From: Clarireedia homoeocarpa
Lineage: Eukaryota; Ascomycota; Leotiomycetes; Helotiales; Rutstroemiaceae
Reading direction: 5' to 3'
NCBI GenBank assembly: GCA_001465935.1
Contig: LNKV01000033.1
Location: forward strand, 930,001 to 994,000
DNA length: 64,000 nucleotides
Of this stretch, positions 1 through 10,794 are shown piece after piece (position 1 is the first letter of the stretch; every line of letters starts with the position of its first letter). The translations under genes were made by a program, and so were the position numbers. The notes under the pieces are model-generated. The model saw nothing but the letters and a program-made list of their open reading frames with translations. It was not told the origin of the DNA and made no database searches.

Positions 1-441
1 ATGTCAAGAGAATCTTGGCTCCAAAGAGTGTTAAACTCAATAACTTCAATCACTTCTTCCCAGTTCCAGGTCTAGAGCACTATACAGATACTACTCTATG
101 GTACCGCCACCTAACTTCCGTGGTTCCTTTCAAATCCAGAATGATACTATACTCGTAACAAAGTTCCTCAATCATCATCTATGCTCACGATATTGAACCG
201 ATCACAGATATCAGCATATATAGGTATGAATCAAGCATGATACTTTACTAGAGGAACTTAATCACAATTGAGATGACATAGTTTTTAAGTACTTGTGTAT
301 ACACCATTAGTATTTTCCTAATCTAAACATCCATAACTACAAGATCCAGTTTTTCCCAAGTCAAAAGTACAGAACCAGCTAGAGCTCTTCAACTCCTATC
401 CCGACCCCAAAACCATAAAGTCTATGCTCGTCAGCCATTAA
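1..441. other. Gene-free left edge
   Basis: I see no convincing coding exon or RNA gene here. The segment is AT-rich and lies downstream of the minus-strand gene that ends at 442, so it probably holds that gene's 3' untranslated region. Confidence 0.4.
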
Positions 442-1218
442 TTACTGACCGCCTGATGTGATTGCGTTGTCTGTGTCAGTATCATCTCCATCTTCTACGG
501 AAGGCTGTTGATAATTCGAGACATTGTTGCGAGACACGAGGAAGCCGTTTAGTTGGGTGTCACCGAAACCGTTCCGAAGAACTCTAGTACCATCCGCTTG
601 TATGGCGGCAAGATAAGAGTATTGACCGATTTGTGTATCGTTACTACCGCTGTCATTTTCAAAATACGCAGCGTGGTGGTGCGGTGGGTTATCGTGCGTA
701 ACCAGAGTACCGTCCTCTTCGACGTAAGCGAGGTTCGCGTGCTGTCCAGGGGGGTTGTTGTAACCAATAGTTGAGGATCCATGTCTTTCACGGATTACAC
801 GATCGGTGTCGTAATCGTTTAAGGCGCTGTGATTCGAGGCGGTAGTACGAAGAACTCTAGTGCCGTCTTCTTCGATACGAGCGAGAAACGCGAAGCGGGG
901 TTGCGGAGTACCTAAGTTGTTAACACGTACGTGGGGGCGATTGTCATCAGCATTGAGAAGTTCAGCCGGAGGTAGCTCATCGGCTACTTCGTTGTCATTG
1001 CTGTTCAGCTGAATGCGAACCTGCTGAGCTATACCGTCAAAAAGGTCGATCAGTGATGGAGAGAGCAAATCACCAAACCAGGGATTCTGGAGACGTCTGA
1101 GGTCGTCAGGGTTGGGGTATTGATGGGCAGCTCGTCGGGGCAAGGAACGGTTGACTTGTCCAGCTGCTCTATTCAAGAAGCGAGAGACTCGGTTAGAACC
1201 CCGGAAAGGCAAAGGCAT
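442..1218 (-). CDS. Hypothetical protein with three EDGTRVLR-like repeats
   Basis: Single-exon reading frame of 258 codons. I do not recognise the family. The N-terminus (about residues 1-35) is basic and Arg-rich without a signal peptide. The second half holds three spaced copies of a short motif: FLARIEEDGTRVLR, LAYVEEDGTLVTHD and YLAAIQADGTRVLR, separated by Asn/His/Asp-rich linkers of variable length. The C-terminus is acidic (EDGDDTDTDN). The repeats diverge in sequence while keeping the aromatic/Leu-Ala and DGT positions, which suggests selection on protein rather than random sequence. The ATG at 1218 is the first in frame and no intron is needed. No neighbour within 3.8 kb hints at function. 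Location in the cell is unclear. Confidence 0.6.
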   Translation of the reverse strand: MPLPFRGSNRVSRFLNRAAGQVNRSLPRRAAHQYPNPDDLRRLQNPWFGDLLSPSLIDLFDGIAQQVRIQLNSNDNEVADELPPAELLNADDNRPHVRVNNLGTPQPRFAFLARIEEDGTRVLRTTASNHSALNDYDTDRVIRERHGSSTIGYNNPPGQHANLAYVEEDGTLVTHDNPPHHHAAYFENDSGSNDTQIGQYSYLAAIQADGTRVLRNGFGDTQLNGFLVSRNNVSNYQQPSVEDGDDTDTDNAITSGGQ

Positions 1219-3457
1219 TGTAGCGATGAAGGAGTAGTTTGACTTTTTGTTTTGAAAGTTGTAAGTGTTTAACTTAGATTAGGACACTGTCTTTTGAAGT
1301 GAGGTTCTGCAAACCCAATGTTCGAATGGAGCCGAAGGAAGTTGTTGTTAAGGTGATGACTCTAGAAGTCTCGATATATGAACCGAATCGGAGAAATATG
1401 TTGCAGAAGTAGGGATTTAATAGTTTCGGTATCTAAGGTGAGTAGGAAGAATAAGTTGTAGAAGGTGATTAAGAGTCTTTTGATGTCAGAGTTGAGTTTG
1501 GAGAAGATGATTATAGAGGTCTGGGTATCGAGAATATAGTTATCGACAGTGGTATGTTGTTTGAATGGAGAAAAATTAATGGCAACTATGCTGAGGAATT
1601 AGAGAGGGTCAGACAGGACAGAGTTCTTAAATAGATGCAAGATTTGTTAGTGTATTCGCATTTCGTCTGAATAGAACAATGACGTGAACTACAGAGAATT
1701 TTCTTCTGGACTGGACATTATTGTAGCTATCTCCTAGTTCTGTGATAGTAAGATCGAACCATAGTTTGACATCTTACTAACGGCGACTAGTACATTAAGG
1801 GCTCAGAACAGAGTTTTAGGGTCTTATGGTGCTTCAACTTCTTGGATGGTTATGCAAGTAATGATATACCTAGAGGATAAGCAAATGAAAAATAAACCAA
1901 GAAAATGGTATCTTTTTTCTCCTGCACAGGCACGATATACTGAGATCAATCCAGGAGAGAGAGGAGGGGGTAGAGATGAAGAGATTTGATACAGCATCAT
2001 TTGAGAAAGTTTTGTACCAATGCGAGGAAAGCTTGCAATGCTACGGCTATTAGGCTGGACTGGCTACAAGAGAAACCTTCACTGTCAAGGTGATTAATTA
2101 GGATTGGCAACCCTGGTGGAACAGCGAGTATATGATGAATGTAGGACCTTCAACGATACTGACACTTCGATCCAAGGAAAGAACGAGCCACTTCCTTCCG
2201 CATTTGGGCATCTGGGAGGAAACAAATTCGTCGTAGAGCCATCTTAGATTTCAAGTAGTGACTTGGAAACAACATTTCATGCCTTATAGATCGGATCGAA
2301 TGACGATCTGAGCAGTGTCTGAAAAGTTTACCTCGTTCTCATGGCGGCTTAAGGGAGATATGTAAGTGCATGCTAGGATAGACCCATATCATGGCACTAT
2401 GGAGGTAAAATATTAGGATAATCAACCAACAACTGCTAACCAAGGATTATTAGGAGTCAGAATACATCTACACAGAACGGCCAATGGCACTCCGGACGAG
2501 CAACTTATCTAAAAGCCAACCACTTCATCCAACAACCAGGCACAGTGGCACTTTAACCTATTTGCCACAAGAATTTCTTAGATAATCTATTCAGCATGAC
2601 TTTTAGTTGGCAAGATACGGTAGGATTTGGCACTGGAAAACACAGTTTCCATTACCAATGGAAATAATAGACGCTGAAGGATAAGCCTTGGAATGAATGC
2701 CGGGCTGAGCCCATTTGACGACCGCAAACAAAGGTCACAGCCTCTCAAGGATGCACCTCGGTCACATGCTATCCACGCCCATTACTACGAACGTCACCTC
2801 AATGGCCTTATGGAAACGAATTGTGGAAGGAAGAAACATGAAACTAGATTCGGACCTTCGGTTTAGGTAACTGCGGGAACCTGGAGACTACCATAAACCC
2901 AGCTTGGTAAATGACATCTCCTCGTACCCAAGCTAAATCTGCACCTTTCCTCACCTACAATGTTTCAACCAGATAATTAAGAAAAGGGGATTTGCAAACT
3001 ATACGCGATTTCACATACCGGTGCGCAAGAACAGCAAGCTCAATTGACACGCAACGACTGTACCGAGGATCCAAAACACTCTCTATAATTGATAAAGAAG
3101 CTCTCCAGTTCCTTTTCAATTGCCATGTGTCCCCTAGACTATTTTATGTAGCTAAACAATACTATTTTAGCCAACATGTATGCAACCACGGCTCATATTC
3201 ATCCCCAGGCAGCCAGCACACGCCCTCGTATCCCAGCGAGCAATAGCAACGGTAGAAGTTCAAATTGCAAAATGAACGTTCTATTTTGATTACCTGCGAA
3301 AGGATGACACAATCGGTTTCATGTATTAAACTTGGTGATAATGATTCTTGTACAACTTATTATTCCGTGTTGTACAGATCGATGCCTTGGTTTGGCGTAA
3401 CCATAACCGCTCGTCGTCGGTCATTTGCTAGACAATACGGCAAGTGTGCCAAAAAGG

Positions 3458-3507
<50 letters not shown>

Positions 3508-5104
3508 ATAAAAAATTCAAAGATTAAAACGGTGACACAGTGTGTGGTATACAGAGATTCATGTTGGTGGTGAAGGAGTGGCATTATTTGCGAAACAAAC
3601 ATAAACCCAACTGTTGTCCTACTTCTCACTACTGTAATCCTACAGAGTGGTGAAGAGGTGGCTTTGAAGAGCCGAGTACGGGTTTAATGTTGGAGCCTGT
3701 TGTGATCTGGGACAGTTCATTGATTTCTTGATACGAGAATTCCCAATGCTGTCTTCTGTAAGGTTTTGATGCAAAGTATTGCATTCCACGTGAAAAAGAA
3801 AAAAAGGGGAAAGAAGAAAAAAATCACTCATCACATCTCAAAAGAACCAACATGCGTGCGTAAGCTGGGCTGAAGATGCTGAAAAAGATTTGACATATCG
3901 TTGGAATGTTCCAATACAACAGCGACCTACTACTAATCAAGGATAGGGGGAAATCCTTCCAGCCCCACCACCAAATGAGGAACTATTGGCCGGCAGGAGT
4001 CGCAAGTTTTGACGTTTGCCTGCCGAATCAGCGTCTCATTGGTGAAGCACGATCCAGCCAGATACGAAGGTATTCAGGTACTATGCAGGACAAGCTCTGA
4101 ATCCCATGTGCTTTGGGAGCATGTAACCTTCCCTTTGTGTACGGTCCGCCATCGTTTGACGTGATTGGGCATCCGAAAAGACTTTGCGTACGTGCATTCC
4201 AACCGGAGCGCGCGGGCAAGTAATCGAACCATGTCAGCGTAAACGGGGGCTAATGGCATGTCAGCCAATTGCAACCGTATTCACTCACTTCTGTCATCAC
4301 ACATTGCGTTCACTTGCGAAGAAAGAGAAAAAAGCTGAGAACGCCCCTGAATCCTAATCGACAGACAAGCTTTACGATACGAGATAGAGTAGCGGCGTCT
4401 GTTTTACACCTGACCCCATTGAGTGAATAGGCGTGTGTGTACGAGGGGCTTTTGACAGTTCTTCAGCCACGGCCGTAGGAACAGAAGCTTAAGATGCATA
4501 CTTTTGAGGTCGCGAATCTGGTCGAGTGACGGCAGGACCTTGGTCCTCGTTTCGGTTCTCACCCAGAGTACCCAACTGCCGAACAGTGAATTTCAAGCCT
4601 GTTTTTATGTTTATTGATGGTCGAAACAATTGCATTTTTGCTTTGGTACATTTTTCTCACATCGCCTAAGGAGGGGCAAAAGAGATCCTAGGCACAATTT
4701 GGCGCGCCGGATTCTACCTGTGTGATGATTCTCTTTTTTTTGGTTTCCCCTGCAGCTGATTTGCTCACCCCTTTCTGAACGGGTTTGGAGCTGCAATGCA
4801 GAGTGGTGTGCTACACATTATACTTTTTTCCCCTGGGCGTACACCACTTCTCCTGCATCTAGGCCATGTAAAGCACCGAAAAATGGCTCTAGGCCTCTTA
4901 CGGTCTATGTACATCCAGGGCACAAGCAAGGAGTGGGATCTGCCTTCTGGACGGTCGGGGAGCCACATTCCTTCATGGTGGGGTTCTTGGAGGAGGATAT
5001 AAGAAAAATAAGATCTCCGCAGAAGAGGTCTTTCACAGCACAACCGGTAAGCCGATTTTCATTCATTTGTTTGCTATACGCACCACACTCTTGACGAGTT
5101 CATC
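1219..5104. other. Long gene-free stretch
   Basis: About 3.9 kb with only short open frames of atypical composition. It holds a 46-base A run (3458-3503) and otherwise no clear repeat, RNA gene or conserved domain. The part near 1219-1600 should be the upstream region of the minus-strand gene, and the part near 4900-5104 the promoter of the lysozyme-like gene. Confidence 0.4.
3458..3503. repeat. Uninterrupted A46 homopolymer
   Basis: Forty-six consecutive A residues on the plus strand, preceded by AAAAAGG and followed by TTGAATAAAAAATTC. It could be a simple mononucleotide repeat or the tail of an old retroposed copy. I see no recognisable gene copy immediately upstream. Confidence 0.9.
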
Positions 5105-6569
5105 ATGTTTGTCCTTCACTTTGTAAGTCATATCATCTTTCGTGTTTAGCTTATGTTGCTCACAAGAAACAGATGTTGGCTGCAGGCAGCCTTTCCACAC
5201 TCACTTTGGCAGCACCATACACATCTTCTCTCGACAAGTATGCTTATTATTTGAAAAGAACCACTGGAAGTACCTACACTGTTTATGGAGGAAATGGAGA
5301 AACATCTGCAGGTTGGCCAGATCAGAGCGCCTGGATGTCAAGTTTTGATACAATGTAAGTGTTTTACAATCCTACGAGACGTGATCGGCTAACTAATAGG
5401 CGCGAAGGTTCGAAGACAACCATGCAGTCTTGAGTGCGTCCTGCACTCAATTCGGAGTCGAGAACAACTCGGAAGATGAGATCAAAGACTTAAAGGAAAG
5501 CATTCAGGAAGTTTCACAATCAACTGGTATCGACAGCCGATTCATCATGGCTATTATGATGCAAGAATCGAATGGTTGCGTTAGAGCTCCAACTACCGCA
5601 TACAGCCATGCCAATCCCGGTCTTATGCAATCTAATCAAGGGAATGGTATGCAAATATAACTCCCAGCCTTGAGTATATGAAGGCTAACATCAGACTTAG
5701 GATCTTGTAACACCGGTACCAGCGTCCTAAATCCATGTCCAAAGAGCCAAATAGTACAAATGTTGACTGATGGTACGGCCGGTACGGCAGCCGGAGACGG
5801 ATTGAAGCAATGTCTTGCCCAAGCCGGTTGTAGCGATGTTTCAAAATACTACAAAGCTGCCCGTATCTACAACTCAGGATCAATCGCCGCCGATGGTAAC
5901 CTTGGAGGTGGTGTAGCTACTCATTGCTATTCTTCCGATATCGCAAACCGTCTCACAGGCTGGTATACTGGAACAAGCAAATGCGATCCAAACACAATTG
6001 GAACATTGAACGGTAGCGGAGCTTCTTCTGGCGGTGCATCGAGTGTAGCAAGTGGCGTCGCAAGCGCTACTGGCGTAGCTGCATCAGCTACTTCATCAGC
6101 CGGCGGCGTGTTCGCTCAAACTAGTTCTACTTCTTCTGTAACATCAGCTACCGCAGTCTTCGTTCCAGGTGCTAGCGGAACTTCTGGCACATCAGCTAAT
6201 GTTCCTTCCGGTACGGGAGCTGTTCCTTACACCTTTAGCGCTGCGGCTTCTAGCACAGCAAGCTCTAGTATCCCAAGTGGCACTGCCATTTCATCATCAG
6301 GGGGTGCTTATGCGCCGGGAAGCAAATGCACCTCTTCAGGTTCGTGGAATTGCATTGGTGGCACATCATTCCAGCGATGCTCTAATAACCAGTGGTCTGC
6401 TGTGCTTCAATTAAGTGACGGTACAACTTGTTCGGCTGGTGAGACGGCTGCTATTGACATTTACGCCATCAAGAGCAGTGCTGGAGTGAAGCCGAGACAC
6501 ATTCACGGCTTTCATCATAAGAGAGCCGTACCAGTTCCTGAGGCAAGAGCGTTCCAGATTTCTTCTTGA
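5105..6569 (+). CDS. Secreted lysozyme-like (SLT-fold) protein with chitin-binding-like C-terminus
   Basis: Four exons: 5105-5122, 5173-5354, 5408-5646 and 5701-6569, giving 435 aa. The first six codons plus exon 2 form a signal peptide (MFVLHF then MLAAGSLSTLTLAAP); a start at 5173 is possible but gives a weaker signal. Residues about 80-215 resemble the transglycosylase SLT/lysozyme fold: a Glu at about 120 in the motif IMMQES, followed by GLMQ at about 138-141, which are the two hallmark positions of that fold. A Ser/Thr/Ala/Gly-rich linker follows. Residues about 354-391 carry four Cys and two Trp in a spacing like CBM19 chitin-binding modules. The last 45 residues are His/Arg-rich. Introns have GTAAGT/GTATGC donors and CTAAC branch sites. 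Likely extracellular, acting on peptidoglycan or chitin-type glycan; the substrate is inferred, not shown. Confidence 0.8.
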
Positions 6570-7480
6570 GCATGTTTGATTTGAGATTGCGTTTCCTTTT
6601 CTTCTTATTTTTTTCTTCTTTGTACGACTTTGGGGCGGAGTTTCTTGCATAGGGAGGCTGGATTGGTTGGGATGGGATGGGATGGTACATGATAAGATGA
6701 GATGACTGGGGGGGATTGGGATCGACGGGATTGGATACAGAGGAACAACCTTGGTGTTTGCTACGATTTATGATCGGTAAGCATGGCAGATATACATGAT
6801 GTATCACTAGAAGAACTGGTGGGAATGGTATGCTGATGACGTGGAGCCTGGATTCTTGTATCATTACTATCTTCTGTATCAATTTGAATAACTACGAACT
6901 TCGTTGTGCCATTACTGTTGAACTTTCGAGGCACGCAAGCCCAGTTCCGACTACAAGACCTTACCTGTATGCATATTTATGTTCTTCCAGAAAACCCCAA
7001 CGTATTAAGTTCGAGATTGGCGCTGGTATCCAGTAACATATCCCTCATCACATCGACGACATGCATGGTATTTGCAACATTGTTCTAGTCCAGCCGCGAA
7101 AGAGTAAGACCTGCAGCAGTTTGAAGAGAAAGGAGTCAATCTTCACTAGACCTAACCACTCGAGTCCCAGTTGTGGTTTACTGTTCAACGTGTTGATTTC
7201 CTTCGTCGCAATGGTATATCTCCAAACCACATACTCCCATTTGCCAATATTCAATCCTACCTATCTCCGCCCCCGAGGATCCTACAACGAAGGTGCTTTC
7301 GATTTCGAACCTTTGACATGCCAAATTACTCAGTATCCGAACAACTTTCCGCATAGACAGTGTAGCAATGCAAAAGCTGGGCGTATTATAGATACGCTCC
7401 ACTGCTGTGTTGCGATCGTTGATACCATTGTTGGCGTTTTTGCATTGCGAGGAGAACGGAATACCATTTATCGGGCAAAA
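6570..7480. other. Gene-free stretch with GGGAT-type simple repeats
   Basis: Downstream of the lysozyme-like gene. About 6660-6725 contains several GGGAT units and a short G run. No coding exon, RNA gene or domain is visible in the remainder. Confidence 0.4.
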
Positions 7481-7484
7481 GGTC

Positions 7485-7710
7485 TACTTCCATCTTCATC
7501 CTACTTCCATCTCCACTCACTTCCATCTCCACTCACTTCTATCTTCATCCGACTTCTATCTTCATCCTACTTCCATCTTCACTCACTTCCATCTTCACTC
7601 ACTTCCATCTTCACTCACTTCCATCTTCACTCACTTCTATCTCTACTCACTTCTATCTTCATCCGACTTCTATATTCACTCACTTCTATCTTCATCCGAC
7701 TTTTAACTTC
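7485..7710 (+). repeat. CT-rich minisatellite of CTTCCATCTTCACTCA-type units
   Basis: Imperfect tandem units of about 16 bp alternate between CTTCCATCTTCACTCA and CTTCTATCTTCATCCGA forms for about 225 bp. The array gives open frames rich in Leu, Ser, Phe and His, which I take as repeat artefacts. It lies directly upstream of a MNSNSP start module at 7746. A CT-rich but less regular tract lies before the related module at 51972. Confidence 0.85.
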
Positions 7711-7854
7711 ATCTTTGCAATGAATTACAATTCTTCATCGTTCCAATGAATTCCAATTCTCCAACCGACAAACCACTTTACAGGTATCAGATTCATTTGG
7801 AACCAAATCACCGCCGATATTAAAGCAACTCACGGCTGCCTACTCGCACACACC

Positions 7855-8085
7855 ATGGGATTTATGAAAGCAATGCAAGTGTAAGTTAAGATTATGAAAT
7901 ACTTTAATTTGCTCTGAAGCTAATAAGTCTCTAGGATTACTGTTCTTGTTGCCCTTGCGCAAGTGGCCCTTTCTCCTGAGCCAAATGTATCCTCGCAGGT
8001 GCCTCAAAGCCTTCGTGTTTCGAAGACTATCATTCTTGCCCCTCGACGCTTATTGATAATTAGATGGACGAGCTGTTGGGCATAG
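7855..8085 (+). CDS. Putative small protein with signal-like N-terminus
   Basis: Tentative two-exon model: 7855-7880 and 7935-8085, 58 aa. The intron 7881-7934 has a GTAAGT donor and CTCTAG acceptor, and both exons stay open in the same phase. The N-terminus MGFMKAMQVITVLVALAQVA looks like a signal peptide or membrane segment; the rest is Arg-rich near its end. I do not recognise it. The reading frame also extends upstream of 7855 toward the MNSNSP module at 7746, which needs a frame change, so this may instead be a piece of a broken family member. The stop lies just inside the first HGHSPSVELF-type repeat unit. Confidence 0.25.
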
Positions 8086-9130
8086 CCCTAACGTAGAACT
8101 CTTTATAAGTGGTAAGTAAATACCCATCTTCATTTCATTCTATTGCTTTTCAACACTAACCACTTCACAGGCCACAATGGTTCCGGACGACCCGATGTCG
8201 AACTATATGCATAGCACCAGCGTGGAACTCTTTATGAGTAATGGACGGCAACACCAGACCAGGACCCACAATGACATCTGGTGTCGTCGTCTATCATCCC
8301 AATTGGGACATCGATATGGACTCCATTGAACACACCAACTACGAGCGTAGCTGGCCAGAGGACATGAGCAACTCTAGTCTTCAGTTCAATATTCTAAGGT
8401 CATTCAGCACTTTTATTAGTGGGCTCGTCACAGCGGCTATTCGCGAATATGCCTGCATGGGACTTAGTGCCGCCGAACTCACGAACAAGAAGACCACGCA
8501 GAAACTAACTTGCCAACGAGGCGCGATACAGGAATCGACGCTGGCAACAACTCAGTCATGCTGACCCCAACAATCCGGAAGCCATTCGCGAATATGTGAA
8601 CATGGGACCTGGGAACTCATACCAAGGAATGAAGAGTGTCCCTGGCGAGGGTGCTGTTAGGGTATGTTTCAATCCTCTTCTTATTTATCATTGTGTAGTA
8701 TGCAAATTGGCTTATAACTCTTTAGATTCCTCGCCGAAACCCTAACACCTCGTCTGCCCCCGCAGCCTCTGCTGCTACCATTGGTGCTGCTACCGCTGAT
8801 GCCTTTGCAGCATCTACCTCTGCTGCCACTTCTGACGTCGCTACTGGTCAGATACAATTGTGGCTCCTTATGGGTGACCACCCTCCTCCCTCCTCCCATT
8901 GGTGACGATGATCCATATGCGGAGGAAAGGTTGTCGTGTCCGTCCTCGTTGCAACCAGGTCGCGCTAGATAGCGTAGTGGAGTGCCAGGTTCCTTTGGAG
9001 CCCCAATGGGGTGGTAACTATTCCCGACCTTCTACCTTTCAAATCGCCAGTATTCCGAGACCATGCTTGATAGCATCAAGTCGAGCCTTGGGCCGAGTGA
9101 CCGCAAACCTAATCTAAGTATTATGGTTGC
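8078..9130 (+). repeat. Mosaic gene-family copy A (direct orientation)
   Basis: Degenerate copy of an unknown multi-exon family. Modules in order: partial GHSPNVELF unit (8078-8110) with a GTAAGT donor; 69-bp exon unit (8171-8239) ending in SVELFMS; a module with YHPNWDIDMDSIEHTNYERS (about 8245-8375); an IREYACMG module (about 8397-8470); a Lys/Thr-rich LTNKKTTQK module (8470-8560); a second EYVNMGPGNSY module (about 8575-8640); an Ala/Ser-rich module ending in GQIQL (about 8720-8860); and the VPLEPQWGG module (about 8975-9115). Most modules recur at 54.6-58.6 kb, several nearly identical at the DNA level. Stops and frame changes between modules argue against one intact protein. The product is unknown. 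Confidence 0.7.
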
Positions 9131-9399
9131 CAGATTGAAGCAACTGTGACTACAACTAACGCTCGTGTCCTTCAAAATCCGATAGTTCAATTCGACAAAG
9201 CCACTATTGACCCCAAGACCTCGGGACGGTGGGATCTTCGAGGAAATGTCCACAGTTCGAATTCGTAATACTATTGTGGTCTTTGGAATGAAGGTCGATG
9301 TTGAAAAGAAGGGAATAGAAAGAATTGAATAGAGATAGAAGATTACTTACCACTTGTAAAGAGTTCTACTACTAATAATAGCATTTGGATTTGAATAGC

Positions 9400-10475
9400 T
9401 ACGTTGTTGCCATTGTCGATATCTGTACTTCGCCTCGTTTGGGATTTTCTTGTTTGTGAGAAGAAACGAAACGAAATGGCTCCTTCGTGGTCTCTGCCAT
9501 CGTTGATGTCTGTATCTCGCTTCGTTTACGAGTTGCTTTCTTCATAGTCTTCTGGTTCGTGAGTTTGGAGGCACTAAGACAGCAGCACATAGGGTCAACA
9601 ATCATAAATCATACAATAATCTAGAGAGTCAGAAGCCAATTTGCAAACCACACAATGATAAATAAGAAGAGGAGGATTGAAACTTACTCGGACTGCACCC
9701 ACACCGGGGACACTCATCATTCCGTTGTAAGAACCCCCAAGTCCTATTCCAGTATATTCGCGAGCGACAGCCGGATCTTAAGGGTCAGCATAGCTTCTTC
9801 TCTGCCAACCTCGATTTCCGTATCTCGCCTCATTTGCGAGTTGATTCTTTCTGGGTTTTCTGGTTCGTGAGTTTGGAGGCAAAATTACGAACTGGATTTC
9901 ATCGCAAAGATAGAAGGGTAATACACACAAATCGCTATCAGGTAACGAGGTGAAGGTAACGAGGCGAAGAAAACGTGAACAGAGAAGTGTAGTTGTTTTG
10001 GTCTAGATAGTCACCTACAAGGGGCCCCAATTGTATTTGACCAGACGAGACGGTAGAGATAGACGAAGCGGTAGTGCCATCGGTGTTAGCAGCAGAGGCA
10101 GCGGGGACAGACAGGGTAGAAGTTTAATGGACACAAAGATTGACTATGAATGTTATGAAAGTCATGAAGTAGAGAAAAGATTTTGTGGTTTGTTGTTTGT
10201 CTGAAGAAGAAAAAAGAGAAGAAAAAGTAGGAGATAGAGAGTATATATAGACAAACACAACTTCACACGAAAGATTTAGTGAGAAGGACAAGAGCAAATT
10301 TGGTACGAGATTGAGAGTATATTGTCATCCGATTGGGAAGTGGTTGAAGTGAAGTCGCTTTCTCCTCCCTTCTTGCTGGCTCGTACCTCCCTTCTTGCTG
10401 GCTCGTACCTCTATCTACATATCGGGGAATCGAGAGATTGAGGCATCGATAGATCGATGCATCGAGAGGTCGAGA
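9400..10475 (-). repeat. Mosaic gene-family copy B (inverted orientation)
   Basis: Read on the minus strand, this starts with a CT-rich upstream region (about 10475-10120), then an Ala/Ser-rich SSISTVSSGQIQL module (about 10100-10020), a Lys/Thr-rich module (about 9890-9780), a short module resembling EYTGIGLGGSYNG (about 9770-9700), and a further set of Lys/Thr-rich repeats (9605-9399) in an open frame including SKLTNQKTMKKATRK. The upstream region and modules closely match 54652-55600 read on the plus strand, so the two form a long inverted pair about 45 kb apart. The order of modules differs between copies. No transposase or terminal repeat was seen. Confidence 0.7.
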
Positions 10476-10794
10476 GGTCGAGGCATCGATAAATCGAGAA
10501 GTAGAGGGAAAATGGGAGAGGAAGACTGCAGGATTGCTTCACAACTTCAAGCTCAACTGGACTTCAGGGCAAGCCTCCAGATGGGCGTCCACTAGAGAAG
10601 GTGACAATATTGAATAAGCTCTCTAATATTTCTAACTAAATCAAATCAATAAATATCATCTCATCAATTTCTTGTTTTCCAATCTGACACATTTCAGATT
10701 TCATATTGTAGAAGGAGTAACTGGAGAATTTAAAATAAATAGAGAATGGAAGACGAGTCGCTACAGAACACATAAATAAGAAACCTAAGACACT
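10476..10794. other. Short spacer before the giant gene's 3' end
   Basis: No gene visible. It should contain the 3' untranslated region of the minus-strand giant gene. It is AT-rich compared with the coding region. Confidence 0.4.

Noticed and set aside
3265..3507. 80-codon frame ending in poly-Lys
   Set aside because: Created by the A46 run; no domain upstream.
7061..7723. 220-codon plus-strand frame ending in repeated Ser, Phe, Leu and His
   Set aside because: Its C-terminal half is the CT-rich minisatellite, and the first half has no domain. The lack of stops follows from the repeat unit.
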